DNA of 64,000 nt, taken from a virus. Positions 16,009-23,013 of the stretch are shown piece after piece. Both the position numbers and the translations under genes were made by a program. The notes under the pieces were generated by a model, which saw only the letters and a program-made list of their open reading frames with translations, was not told where the DNA came from and did no database searches. The stretch is from the IMG/VR virus record IMGVR_UViG_3300048597_000634, positions 141,545-205,544 of that record. One strand, written 5' to 3'. Position 1 is the first letter of the stretch, and each line of letters begins with the position of its first letter.

Positions 16009-16680
16009 TTAGCGGGCGCCTTGATAGCTAAGCAAAGCTTCTAACTCTTCGATGCGACGGTGGCTGATTTCTAGTTCCACTTCTAGGTTCTGCATTCTTA
16101 TCATCTGGCTACGTAGATAGGACACTTCAGCTTCTAGTTCCTTATAGCTGGGCTTGGTCTCTGCTTCTTTCTTCTTAGCCTCCCGTGCAGCCTGGATTTC
16201 TTGCCAGTACAATTCACAGGTGAATGTATTTGGGTCAACGTCTGGGTTTTGTTGTAGCTTCCTCTTAAACCAAGAGACGATTTCTAAGGTACGGCTGAGA
16301 CGATAAACGTGCTTGACTTGGAAGAAGTCAGGTATTTGTTGGAGCACTTCCCAGTTCTTAGCTAACATCATGGTTTTGGCGGCGTGGGATTCGCTGAAGT
16401 ACTCTACCAAGTCCGGGTCTATTTCTCCCACTAGAGCTTCATAGATAAACTGGAAGTCTTTGAGCAAAGCCTTAAATGACGTATATTCCTTACCCTTAAT
16501 TACCAAAGGGTGGGCAGTGCAGTATCCTTCTTGGCTGAATGTAGCTTGGGCTTCTAGTAGTAGCTGCCCGGCTATACTAGCTTTCTCCAGGTACTGCTTT
16601 CGTAAGTCTTGCGACTGCTTATAAAGGTTCATCGTCTTACCGTATTCAACTAAAAGCGAGCTTAGCTTCTGTGTTAGCAT
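16009..16680 (-). CDS. phage protein with shared ENWDI/YW domain, 223 aa
   Basis: Starts MLTQKLSSLLVEYGK (a second ATG three codons upstream is possible). Residues about 100-165 (AKNWEVLQQIP, RLSRTLEIVSWFKRKL, DPNTFTCELYWQE) match a domain shared with 28930-29766 and 37111-37752. The C-terminus is a coiled coil (heptad-like LEAEVSYLRSQM, LEVELEISHRRIEELEALL). Probably an oligomeric regulator or DNA-binding protein; this is inference. It stands alone between an extended -10 promoter and a terminator. Confidence 0.6.
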   Translation of the reverse strand: MLTQKLSSLLVEYGKTMNLYKQSQDLRKQYLEKASIAGQLLLEAQATFSQEGYCTAHPLVIKGKEYTSFKALLKDFQFIYEALVGEIDPDLVEYFSESHAAKTMMLAKNWEVLQQIPDFFQVKHVYRLSRTLEIVSWFKRKLQQNPDVDPNTFTCELYWQEIQAAREAKKKEAETKPSYKELEAEVSYLRSQMIRMQNLEVELEISHRRIEELEALLSYQGAR

Positions 16681-16706
16681 AATTGGCATGAAAGATGTTG
16701 GTCACT

Positions 16707-16736
16707 AAAATCGATTCCGAGTGTGGAATCGATTTT
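16707..16736 (-). promoter_or_regulatory. perfect inverted repeat in a 5' leader
   Basis: AAAATCGATTCC, six-base loop, GGAATCGATTTT: a perfect 12-bp inverted repeat between the -10 box at 16745 and the start at 16680. It could be an operator or a transcript hairpin controlling the gene at 16009. Confidence 0.5.
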
Positions 16737-16744
16737 CAATTTTA

Positions 16745-16750
16745 ATTATA
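16745..16750 (-). promoter_or_regulatory. extended -10 promoter element
   Basis: TGTTATAAT on the minus strand (TGn plus TATAAT) about 65 nt before the gene at 16009. No clear -35 box, as usual for extended -10 promoters. Confidence 0.45.
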
Positions 16751-16850
16751 ACACCTTAATTTCATGATTGGCGGCTAGAACGCCCTACAAGACGTCCCAG
16801 CCCCGCGCCGCAGTCAATGGGTTGGGCGGCGGCTAAAGCCCGTTTAAGGG

Positions 16851-17258
16851 CTAAAAGAGGCAGTCGCCAAATTTAGACGTTAGCGTATAGTCAATCCTGC
16901 CACTATTTTGAAGCTTTAAATGGAGTTGTAGGTACGCGTCTCCATTACTGGTAAAGCCGTCGAATATAATTTCTGAGGGTAAGAATAAATGCCACAACTC
17001 ATCAAACCAAGGCGTTAGCTGTAGGAAGATTTGGTCGTGGTTTTCCATACGCCCTTTATACGGATGCCCGTCGGCTAAGTAATATATGTTGGTGGACCCA
17101 CCGAAGTCAAACTCATGCTTCGTAATTAAGCGCAGTTCATCTACGTTGTGTTCGGTGAATAAAGAGATGAAGGTGGCTTTAGCCTGTTCGCCGTGTTCTT
17201 TATTTAGTAGAACCTCTAATCCTTTAGGGAATTGTATGTCGATTTTATTAACGTTCAT
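16851..17258 (-). CDS. hypothetical protein, 135 aa
   Basis: Not recognised; begins MNVNKIDIQFPKGLEVLL. Mixed alpha/beta with aromatic strands (STNIYYLADG, AYLQLHLKLQ). Last gene of the transcription unit above it; 161 nt without a gene follow, holding the promoter and the inverted repeat. Confidence 0.55.
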   Translation of the reverse strand: MNVNKIDIQFPKGLEVLLNKEHGEQAKATFISLFTEHNVDELRLITKHEFDFGGSTNIYYLADGHPYKGRMENHDQIFLQLTPWFDELWHLFLPSEIIFDGFTSNGDAYLQLHLKLQNSGRIDYTLTSKFGDCLF

Positions 17259-17267
17259 GGTTGATTC

Positions 17268-17483
17268 CTATGTTTTTAGTTGTTGACGTGCCGCTGTTAA
17301 GAGTATCGCGGTTTGCATAGCCCTAGTTATGTGCCTTAATGGTCTATCTACAATCCAACGGAGGTTATAATGCATACGCAACTCTTTATTGGCTATGGCA
17401 GTTAACTCTTCTTCGAGAGCAATCAGCTGCTTGCCTTGGTTGAGCGCCGCCATACTATTGGTTAATGTCTGTTTAGTGACCAT
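17268..17483 (-). CDS. MLTK-leader small protein, 71 aa (MVTK)
   Basis: First of four tandem paralogues (17268-18073). Shares LRWIVDRPLRHITRAM with LRWVISRPFRHITRGT of the next gene up. Leader ATGGTCACTAAA contains the TAA that stops that gene (11-nt overlap). Confidence 0.63.
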   Translation of the reverse strand: MVTKQTLTNSMAALNQGKQLIALEEELTAIANKELRMHYNLRWIVDRPLRHITRAMQTAILLTAARQQLKT

Positions 17484-17685
17484 AAAGTCCAGCTACCGGC
17501 ATTGCGACTCGTGTGCCCCGGGTTATGTGTCTAAAGGGCCTGCTTATAACCCAACGCAGGTCATACAGTGATAATCGGTCTTCAAACGCGATAGAAGGTA
17601 GTGACCTTTCTAATATTGTCGGTAACTTAGATGGTCTTATTTTGGTGTTAGCTACCGTGTTGGTTAATGAATGTTTGGTAATCAT
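17473..17685 (-). CDS. MLTK-leader small protein, 70 aa (MITK)
   Basis: MITKHSLTNTVANTK, then LYDLRWVISRPFRHITRG near the C-terminus as in its neighbour. ATGA overlap (4 nt) with the gene upstream. Confidence 0.63.
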   Translation of the reverse strand: MITKHSLTNTVANTKIRPSKLPTILERSLPSIAFEDRLSLYDLRWVISRPFRHITRGTRVAMPVAGLYGH

Positions 17686-17909
17686 AGTGGTAGCTGGCTG
17701 TTGATAAATCCTTTAAGGCGCCAATGTATTCTACTCATATGTGAAAGTGGTTTCTCAACAGCCCAAATAACATTAAAGCATGCTATGAGCTCGTCATAAG
17801 GCATCTCTTTGGGGTATAAGACAAATACTGGGACTTTTAGTGGTTCTTTTAAGACTGCAGGAAGTTCCCGAAGCCGCACGATATTAGTTAAAGATTGTTT
17901 AGTGATCAC
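17682..17909 (-). CDS. MLTK-leader small protein, 75 aa (MITK)
   Basis: MITKQSLTNIVRLRELP; the shared C-terminal element is degenerate (VIWAVEKPLSHMSR). ATGA junction with the upstream gene. Confidence 0.62.
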   Translation of the reverse strand: MITKQSLTNIVRLRELPAVLKEPLKVPVFVLYPKEMPYDELIACFNVIWAVEKPLSHMSRIHWRLKGFINSQLPL

Positions 17910-18073
17910 GGTAAAAAGGCTAAGGTGGCGTGCCGGGTCGGGTTTTCCAATACCATGCAGAGAATTGTCAGCTCTATTGGGACTGTGTTATCTATCTTGT
18001 TAGCCAATAGGTCGGCTAAGTTTATTGGTCGTCCCGGCGGCTGGGTGTTAATTAAGCGCTGTTTGGTGACCAT
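17906..18073 (-). CDS. MLTK-leader small protein, 55 aa (MVTK)
   Basis: Start set at the ATG giving MVTKQRLINTQPPGR; eight residues can be added upstream but do not fit the leader. The end (CMVLENPTRHATLAF) resembles the P-x-RH-x-T element of its neighbours. Confidence 0.6.
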   Translation of the reverse strand: MVTKQRLINTQPPGRPINLADLLANKIDNTVPIELTILCMVLENPTRHATLAFLP

Positions 18074-18075
18074 AG

Positions 18076-18285
18076 TTAGGAGTAGCGTTTCCTCCAAGCT
18101 ACGTCTTTAAGCGGCTTTACATTGAGTACGGCTCTTTGTGTATGCTTGATAACTCCTTCTACTTCCCACCAAGGATTATGGCTCAGTATAGGCATAGCGC
18201 TCTTTAACCACCCTTTAATGATAATTGGCACTCGTGGTTTTGTATTTAGTTTGGTAGCGTATACGCCGTACTGTTTAATGATCAT
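18076..18285 (-). CDS. MLTK-leader small protein, 69 aa (MIIK)
   Basis: MIIKQYGVYATKLNTK, Trp-rich centre (NPWWEVEGVIKHTQ), basic end. ATGA overlap with the gene upstream. Leader Thr replaced by Ile. Confidence 0.58.
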   Translation of the reverse strand: MIIKQYGVYATKLNTKPRVPIIIKGWLKSAMPILSHNPWWEVEGVIKHTQRAVLNVKPLKDVAWRKRYS

Positions 18286-18482
18286 TGTCTTGGGTGCTGG
18301 TTTAGTGCGTGTCTTGTGCTGTAACTGACCATTTGATGGGTCATAGTCCTTTTTATCACGGTGCGATGCACCACCATATAATAATCATAGGAATAACAGA
18401 TTAAGTTGATCTCAGGGTTTATTTGCGAGCGCAAGTCAAATATTACGCTCTTTGATCTTTTATGGTGTTGTTTTGTAAGCAC
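18282..18482 (-). CDS. MLTK-leader small protein, 66 aa (GTG start)
   Basis: GTG start, GTGCTTACAAAA, giving MLTKQHHKRSKSVIFD. Middle segment is Tyr rich (ICYSYDYYMVVHR). Begins 40 nt inside the frameshifted paralogue upstream. Confidence 0.55.
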   Translation of the reverse strand: MLTKQHHKRSKSVIFDLRSQINPEINLICYSYDYYMVVHRTVIKRTMTHQMVSYSTRHALNQHPRQ

Positions 18483-18674
18483 TTCTCGTCTCCGACAATA
18501 CCAAGCAAATCTAACGTGTCTTCTATAGCAAACTCCAGCACCAAGAACTTACTGATTACGTCTCTCTTAGCGGCGCTTGTACGCTTTAAAGTTGTGGGGG
18601 AGGCGCCGCCTTACTTCGTCACATATATTGTCTTGCTTGTCTATCAGTTTGGCTAATGTCTGTTTGTTAATCAT
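18443..18674 (-). pseudogene. frameshifted MLTK-leader gene (MINK)
   Basis: Frame 1 reads MINKQTLAKLIDKQDNICDE and stops after about 35 codons at KRR. Continuing in another frame gives AAKRDVISKFLVLEFAIEDT. Both parts align with the intact upstream neighbour (MITKRSLTRLTNKQEDI and AKQDISEPLLAIELGIEDA). A single frameshift near 18570 therefore broke this copy, unless it is read by programmed shifting. Confidence 0.65.
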
Positions 18675-18885
18675 TTAACTTCAGTCTTATCCTAGGGCGT
18701 AAGCCCAACGCGTCTTCAATGCCTAACTCGATAGCCAGTAATGGTTCACTTATGTCCTGCTTAGCCAGCCCGATGGTGCCCATATATTCTTTGAGGGATT
18801 TGGCGTGGACTTGTGGGTTGGCAGTGTGCCACACAATATCTTCTTGCTTGTTTGTCAGCCTGGTTAGAGACCGTTTGGTAATCAT
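18667..18885 (-). CDS. MLTK-leader small protein, 72 aa (MITK)
   Basis: MITKRSLTRLTNKQEDIVW; intact paralogue of the frameshifted copy downstream. Ends 8 nt inside the next leader (TAA within ATGATTAAC). Confidence 0.63.
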   Translation of the reverse strand: MITKRSLTRLTNKQEDIVWHTANPQVHAKSLKEYMGTIGLAKQDISEPLLAIELGIEDALGLRPRIRLKLND

Positions 18886-18887
18886 AT

Positions 18888-19127
18888 TCAGCTAAAGAAC
18901 TTAATCATTTGCGGTGACCGGTCTAAGCCTACAGCTATGGATAAACAGGGGTTAACCACACGCCGCTTGGTAAAGACTCTGATTTGGTGGTATTTGTTGA
19001 TGTAATCGGAGTCGTGAGTTTGTCTAACGCCGGCTAAGGCTTCTAACCCGCGGCGGAAGATGCAGCGCAGTTGGTCTTCTGGTTGGGGGCGGCGGTTATA
19101 AGTTGGTAGTTGATATTTGCTAATCAT
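18888..19127 (-). CDS. MLTK-leader small protein, 79 aa (MISK)
   Basis: Start set at MISKYQLPTYNRRPQ; four residues upstream (MDWD) are possible. Contains LRCIFRRGLEALAGVR and a VNPCLSIAVGLDR segment. Overlaps the gene upstream by 8 nt. Confidence 0.58.
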   Translation of the reverse strand: MISKYQLPTYNRRPQPEDQLRCIFRRGLEALAGVRQTHDSDYINKYHQIRVFTKRRVVNPCLSIAVGLDRSPQMIKFFS

Positions 19128-19329
19128 ATCCCAGTCCATTTCTAATTGCTGTAGTGATGGTTCCGTATGGTCTATAGACTGACTGCTTAACCTTAAAGCT
19201 CAAATAAGAATAACTGGTTATCCTGCGGTTCCCAACCACATCCGGGTGTGGCAGGGTTTTTACTTCGTAAGTTAAATCAATGACTGGACCATATTTTGTG
19301 TTTGAAGGTAAATGACGTCTTTTAATCAT
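19120..19329 (-). CDS. MLTK-leader-like small protein, 69 aa (MIKRR)
   Basis: Start set at the ATG with an ATGA junction to the upstream gene, giving MIKRRHLPSNTKYG; a longer form would begin 11 residues earlier. C-terminal VYRPYGTITTAIRNGL resembles the hydrophobic ends of other members. Confidence 0.55.
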   Translation of the reverse strand: MIKRRHLPSNTKYGPVIDLTYEVKTLPHPDVVGNRRITSYSYLSFKVKQSVYRPYGTITTAIRNGLGYD

Positions 19330-19475
19330 ATTCTTATGGTGACAGCCCTGGCTAATGACCAATAGAATGGTAGGATTTCTGCCTGTTTAGTAGGGTTGAA
19401 ATTCCTAATATGATACTTCAAGTAGTAGGTGGTGCTTTGGTCTATCTCTTGTGTTAGTAGTGGTTTAGTCAGCAA
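19326..19475 (-). CDS. MLTK-leader small protein, 49 aa (TTG start)
   Basis: TTGCTGACTAAACCA gives (M)LTKPLLTQEIDQSTTYY and ends FYWSLARAVTIRI. The leader matches the array in everything but the first base, and its TAA ends the upstream gene (11-nt overlap), which supports a TTG start. Confidence 0.5.
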   Translation of the reverse strand: MLTKPLLTQEIDQSTTYYLKYHIRNFNPTKQAEILPFYWSLARAVTIRI

Positions 19476-19665
19476 GGTTCGGCAGGGATATAGATATGTA
19501 AGCGCCTTCTATGCTGTATAGAGCGCCATAAAACTCATCGGGTGAGTGTGGTATATGAGCGATATTAGTTAGCCGTAGTTGATGGACAATGTTGTGGCGT
19601 AGCTCATAGGCTAACAATCGTCTTGGGTCGGCGGGTTGGTACGGAATATTTTTAACGCTGAGCAT
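19465..19665 (-). CDS. MLTK-leader-like small protein, 66 aa
   Basis: MLSVKNIPYQPADPRRL: Lys is displaced by one residue. The C-terminal FYGALYSIEGAYISISLP strand pair recalls 17268-type members. Starts 14 nt inside the frameshifted gene upstream. Confidence 0.55.
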   Translation of the reverse strand: MLSVKNIPYQPADPRRLLAYELRHNIVHQLRLTNIAHIPHSPDEFYGALYSIEGAYISISLPNLAD

Positions 19666-19838
19666 TGGTAGACCTGATGGTTTTGTCGGCTGCTAAATCT
19701 ACGCGTAAATACATCTTTCTGATGTCGTATAGAGTACCCTTGGTGGTGGCGCCGACTATTCTAATTTTATTAACGGCTGCTTGTAGCTTCTCGGTATCAA
19801 ACAATAGTAGCTGGGTGGTTTGTTTAGTCAGTCAGCAT
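19652..19838 (-). pseudogene. MLTK-leader gene broken by a 4-bp duplication in its leader
   Basis: The leader reads ATGCTGACTGACTAAAC: one extra GACT places a TAA at codon 5. Removing one GACT gives MLTKQTTQLLLFDTEK and an open frame to 19652 ending SLYD-type sequence (GTLYDIRKMYLRVDLAA). The gene would be off in this genome state; slipped-strand loss of GACT would restore it. Confidence 0.7.
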
Positions 19839-20050
19839 TAGCGTAAAAGCCTCATATATAGAGGGAAGAACCATTTACTATGCCTGTCGTTAATAGCTTT
19901 GATTAGTGGGGCGAATATTGCTCTGGATAAGGCATTAAACTCCTTAGTCCAGGCCTCCTTCCATAGATTATCAACACCATTAAGTTGAAGCCTACGCTAG
20001 CTTCGTCTGACTGTCTCTTTATTTTGGGGGTGCTTGTTTTGGTTAACATG
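19838..20050 (-). pseudogene. frameshifted MLTK-leader gene
   Basis: Starts MLTKTSTPKIKRQSDEA (ATGTTAACCAAA) and in frame soon becomes out of character, stopping at 19905 or so. Another frame carries a typical ending (FNALSRAIFAPLIKAINDR, then WFFPLYMRLLR) whose stop overlaps the next ATG as TAATG. A frameshift near 19990 is the simplest reading. Confidence 0.5.
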
Positions 20051-20227
20051 GCTCCAATCCTTTGCTATTGCCTCAGCGTCTAACTGCCGGGCTTCTTTAT
20101 CTGTCATTGGGCGGCGCTTTAGTCGTCTCCTGATATACTCAAAGCGCCTTGGGCGTGCTTTATAGGTGGCGCCGATGTCTAAGGTGCGGGCTACGCCGTC
20201 GGTAAATGCTTTAAAGTAGTTGTTCAT
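19997..20227 (-). CDS. small basic hypothetical protein, 76 aa
   Basis: Start set at the ATG that overlaps the upstream stop as ATGA, giving MNNYFKAFTDGVART. Arg-rich centre (YIRRRLKRRPMTDKEARQL). Its last 54 nt overlap the frameshifted MLTK gene, so one of the two may be decaying. Confidence 0.5.
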   Translation of the reverse strand: MNNYFKAFTDGVARTLDIGATYKARPRRFEYIRRRLKRRPMTDKEARQLDAEAIAKDWSHVNQNKHPQNKETVRRS

Positions 20228-20433
20228 AATAGAAGGCACCAGCAATGTTCGATGACAGCGGCGTAATAATTGGTTACTGCATCATGGTAATCCGCACAGT
20301 CAATATCGTACTCAGTTTGCCTTAGTTGGCAGAAGACATGGAACCCGGCGCCGGTCAGTACCTTCTCTTCGGGGGAGTCAGTGCGCGGGTCGTATTCCAT
20401 TAAAGGGATGGATATGGTGCGTTTAGTCAGCAT
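20224..20433 (-). CDS. MLTK-leader small protein, 69 aa
   Basis: MLTKRTISIPLMEYDPRTD; Cys and Tyr rich C-terminus (YDIDCADYHDAVTNYYAAVI). Begins at the base where the upstream gene's TAA ends (TAATG). Confidence 0.6.
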   Translation of the reverse strand: MLTKRTISIPLMEYDPRTDSPEEKVLTGAGFHVFCQLRQTEYDIDCADYHDAVTNYYAAVIEHCWCLLL

Positions 20434-20588
20434 TATCGTAGGTGCCTCCCATTTACAGCTATGCTGAACGGCATTAGATTCCTAATGGAATTCTTTACGT
20501 ACACATTATGTTTCTTCTTAATAGCTCTTGTTAGTACACTTGCTATTTTTAAATTAGCGGGCGTATTTATAAGTTGTTTAGTCAGCAT
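20433..20588 (-). CDS. MLTK-leader small protein, 51 aa
   Basis: ATGCTGACTAAACAA gives MLTKQLINTPANLKIASVL and ends MPFSIAVNGRHLR. Its leader holds the TAA of the upstream gene (11 nt) and its own stop abuts the next ATG. Confidence 0.6.
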   Translation of the reverse strand: MLTKQLINTPANLKIASVLTRAIKKKHNVYVKNSIRNLMPFSIAVNGRHLR

Positions 20589-20763
20589 CGTCTTTTGGTT
20601 TTGCAAAGTAGTCTTTTATTTGCCGCCCAACGCCGGCGTTCATTAAATATCGGCCTAGTCTTGCGCTTCTAGTTAGCCTTATTTTGACGCAGGGACAACT
20701 ATAAAGTGCTCGCCATAGATGGTCTACAGCACTACGTTTGGGTTTGATTTGTTTAGACAGCAA
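20578..20763 (-). CDS. MLTK-leader small protein, 61 aa (MLSK)
   Basis: MLSKQIKPKRSAVDHLW; with the next two genes up forms a subgroup: TRSARLGRYLMNAGVGRQI here matches TKDTRLGLYLVNTNVGRLL in 20753-20947. 11-nt leader overlap. Confidence 0.63.
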   Translation of the reverse strand: MLSKQIKPKRSAVDHLWRALYSCPCVKIRLTRSARLGRYLMNAGVGRQIKDYFAKPKDDAD

Positions 20764-20947
20764 TATCTCTTGTACCTCTATGATAATCGGACAGCAGTCT
20801 TCCGACGTTGGTATTCACTAGGTATAGTCCTAACCTTGTGTCTTTAGTAGAGCTGGGGATTAGATATCTTAGGGGATGAAGTACGTCCCAGAGATAATAT
20901 TGGGCATTAATAGCGCTAGCTGGTGGTTTACCTGGCTTGCTCAGCAT
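20753..20947 (-). CDS. MLTK-leader small protein, 64 aa (MLSK)
   Basis: MLSKPGKPPASAINAQYYLW, followed by DTRLGLYLVNTNVGRLLSDY shared with its neighbours. Leader ATGCTGAGCAAG lacks the TAA but keeps TGA in the second frame. Confidence 0.63.
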   Translation of the reverse strand: MLSKPGKPPASAINAQYYLWDVLHPLRYLIPSSTKDTRLGLYLVNTNVGRLLSDYHRGTRDIAV

Positions 20948-21116
20948 TCATTCTCAAGTCATAGTGGTAATTAGCCAAGCAATTCCCTACTCTGGCATTT
21001 GCCGACTGGATATTTCCTACCCACTGTGGCTCATTAAGTAGCATTGGTTTGCTCAGCTCTTGTATAAGTCTAAGGGGGATTATTTTATATTTAGGCTTGA
21101 TGTGCTTGGTTAACAT
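20928..21116 (-). CDS. MLTK-leader small protein, 62 aa
   Basis: MLTKHIKPKYKIIPLRL; ends with NARVGNCLANYHYDL, a shortened version of the neighbours' RLGxYLxNxxVGRxxxDY element. 20-nt overlap downstream. Confidence 0.62.
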   Translation of the reverse strand: MLTKHIKPKYKIIPLRLIQELSKPMLLNEPQWVGNIQSANARVGNCLANYHYDLRMNAEQAR

Positions 21117-21348
21117 AATTCGTTAGGGGGGCGGCTAAGGCGACTGCGGTAATGGTTTTCTGTTTAGCCGGCGGCCATTCATTAATCCCCACGTCATAAA
21201 CTGATATCATCTGCGGCTCTGGCAGCCTATCTACAAACCAATCCTTGATGGTCTCTTTAAGTATATAGTTCGGCGGGCATTGCCTATAGGAGATTACAGT
21301 AAGGTGGTCTGGTCTAACGCGCCGCCGGCTATCGTATTTAGTGAGCAT
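21091..21348 (-). CDS. MLTK-leader small protein, 85 aa
   Basis: MLTKYDSRRRVRPDHLT; contains ETIKDWFVDRLPEPQMISVY and an alanine-rich tail. The TAA of its leader ends the upstream gene (11 nt). Confidence 0.6.
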   Translation of the reverse strand: MLTKYDSRRRVRPDHLTVISYRQCPPNYILKETIKDWFVDRLPEPQMISVYDVGINEWPPAKQKTITAVALAAPLTNYVNQAHQA

Positions 21349-21541
21349 GGCTAAAGGCTATTGTTGACCACAAGGCATTAAGGTTGGCGTCATCAAAATC
21401 TAAATTATGGTGAGTTCTAATCCATTCCACTTCGTTATAGAAGTCATAAAGCTTGACCTCGGTTTTTATCGTCATAGCTAACCATATGTTGATGATGTCT
21501 CTTTTAGATGCGTAGGGGCGGGCTTTAGACTTGGTTAACAT
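21338..21541 (-). CDS. MLTK-leader small protein, 67 aa
   Basis: Start set at MLTKSKARPYASKRD (five residues upstream possible). Shares the basic K-x-R-x-Y opening with 21525-21707 (MLTKRKVRSYVLR) and 21710-21910 (MLNKHSARTYVNQ), so these three form a subgroup. Confidence 0.6.
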   Translation of the reverse strand: MLTKSKARPYASKRDIINIWLAMTIKTEVKLYDFYNEVEWIRTHHNLDFDDANLNALWSTIAFSHAH

Positions 21542-21707
21542 AATCCCCGTCCGCAAGGTTAATTGCTAGTCTAAATAACATTAAATTTGTAATGGCATGC
21601 CTGTTATATTTATTATGCTCACGTTCTAATACTACTGTTAGTGTAGAATTAGTGCGAGTAATATACGGTCTAAGTACATAAGAGCGCACTTTACGTTTAG
21701 TCAACAT
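21525..21707 (-). CDS. MLTK-leader small protein, 60 aa
   Basis: MLTKRKVRSYVLRPYITR; ends NLMLFRLAINLADGDYV, a hydrophobic C-terminal helix as in its siblings. Leader ATGTTGACTAAA. Confidence 0.6.
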   Translation of the reverse strand: MLTKRKVRSYVLRPYITRTNSTLTVVLEREHNKYNRHAITNLMLFRLAINLADGDYVNQV

Positions 21708-21709
21708 AA

Positions 21710-21910
21710 TTAGCGGCGGCAATGTTGTAGATAATGAACTGTTTCTAGTGCTAATCTAATCCTGGACTCACGCGCTCTTGGGAATACTCCTATAGGTAGC
21801 GCGGCACGAGCAATGGATTCTTTGAGTAGTGAGTATACAGGGATGCCGCCGTAGATAACGAATAGCTCTAATTGATTGACGTAGGTTCTAGCACTATGTT
21901 TATTCAACAT
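21710..21910 (-). CDS. MLTK-leader small protein, 66 aa (MLNK)
   Basis: MLNKHSARTYVNQLELFV; leader ATGTTGAATAAA, where Asn keeps the T-AAA sequence that stops the OB-fold gene upstream (11-nt overlap). Confidence 0.62.
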   Translation of the reverse strand: MLNKHSARTYVNQLELFVIYGGIPVYSLLKESIARAALPIGVFPRARESRIRLALETVHYLQHCRR

Positions 21911-22250
21911 TAGAAGGCACCTTAGTGAATTTGGTAGGTCTAGTTAGCTTGTAATCTAGAGTTCGCTCATCAATGAAGTGGCGATGATTAACGTAGCCTT
22001 TCCAGTACTCTTCGACCCGTGCATCAAACTCTACTATGTCGCCTGGCATTAAACATAATGAGTCTAAAGTCTTGCCCACAGTGAACCAAATATGGTCTGT
22101 TACGATTTGACCAGTAGTCATTAATACTACGTCTTTAAGGAGTATTGTCGGCAATGGAGGACCTTTAAATGCCGCCTTCGTACCAAACTTCTCCACTACT
22201 CCTCTGAACCTCAGTCTTTGTCCGTGTAGCTTTTTAAGCTCTTTTCTCAT
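21900..22250 (-). CDS. OB-fold-like nucleic-acid-binding protein, 116 aa
   Basis: GQRLRFRGVVEKFG, TILLKDVVL, TDHIWFTVGKTL and PGDIVEFDARVEEYWKGYV form the strand order of an OB fold seen in phage and bacterial proteins of this size. A role in single-stranded DNA or RNA binding is inferred. It overlaps the KilA-N gene upstream by 4 nt and its stop lies in an MLNK leader. Confidence 0.55.
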   Translation of the reverse strand: MRKELKKLHGQRLRFRGVVEKFGTKAAFKGPPLPTILLKDVVLMTTGQIVTDHIWFTVGKTLDSLCLMPGDIVEFDARVEEYWKGYVNHRHFIDERTLDYKLTRPTKFTKVPSNVE

Positions 22251-23011
22251 AGCATATCTCCATAGAGTAGTAATGCTGTGGCATATAGCTTATCTATGGC
22301 TCCCACTTGCTCTGCGTAACTTAAGACATTTAACTTTTGATTCTTTGCCCGAGTCACTAAGTCTACGTGATGGCGGTAACGATACTCTTTGTACAAGTTG
22401 GTCCACAGGTAGCGATATTCTTCACCGGTGCGATAAGAATAAGATCGAATTAACTCGTTGATGGCGCTTCTTGTTGATTTTTCTGGCACCACCTCTGTAC
22501 AAGCAGGTAGTGCCTTAAGTTCTGCATCTACGCGGGAGAAGCGGTCTTCAATCTTATCTAACCGTTCATCATGTTTCAGAAGGTGTTGTTGTTGTAGAGC
22601 CATATTCCGCTCAAGGTCTACTGTCAGTTGAACGGAGGCTAAAAGTTGTTCCGCCAGTGTCATCTGTTTAATAGACACTGTGCCTTTGGTAAGCAATTCT
22701 TCTACCCAGCCATCTACCTGTACAGCTAACTCAGGAGAGCACCACTGAGCAAATCGGATACAGGCCCGGCGATGCGCCCATGTACCACGTTCCTCATTAG
22801 TCCCTCCAGATTCATTAACCTGGATTATTTGGTCTACCGGAATTCCGATAGACTCCTCTAACGCTTGTAGATATTGGTTCGTAGTTTTATTTGCTAGCCA
22901 ATGTCCCACTGACTTGCCAGTAGCGTGAGCCATATCTGTTAGGCTGCCGTACTGGTCTTTCTCCCTCCAACGGATAGATTTGTTATTCCATATCTTGATG
23001 ATGTTCGACAT
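22247..23011 (-). CDS. KilA-N domain protein
   Basis: 254 aa. The N-terminal 1-115 is a KilA-N DNA-binding domain (SLTDMAHATGKSVGHWLANK, GGTNEERGTWAHRRACIRFA, WCSPELAVQVDGWVEELL). A coiled coil follows (LEQHLLKHDERLDKIEDRF-like region). The C-terminal 70 residues (SAINELIRSYSYRTGEEYRY and KEYRYRHHVDLVTRAKN) are shared with 23014-23442 and 53315-54067. Probably a phage regulator or antirepressor. Confidence 0.75.
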   Translation of the reverse strand: MSNIIKIWNNKSIRWREKDQYGSLTDMAHATGKSVGHWLANKTTNQYLQALEESIGIPVDQIIQVNESGGTNEERGTWAHRRACIRFAQWCSPELAVQVDGWVEELLTKGTVSIKQMTLAEQLLASVQLTVDLERNMALQQQHLLKHDERLDKIEDRFSRVDAELKALPACTEVVPEKSTRSAINELIRSYSYRTGEEYRYLWTNLYKEYRYRHHVDLVTRAKNQKLNVLSYAEQVGAIDKLYATALLLYGDML

Positions 23012-23013
23012 CT

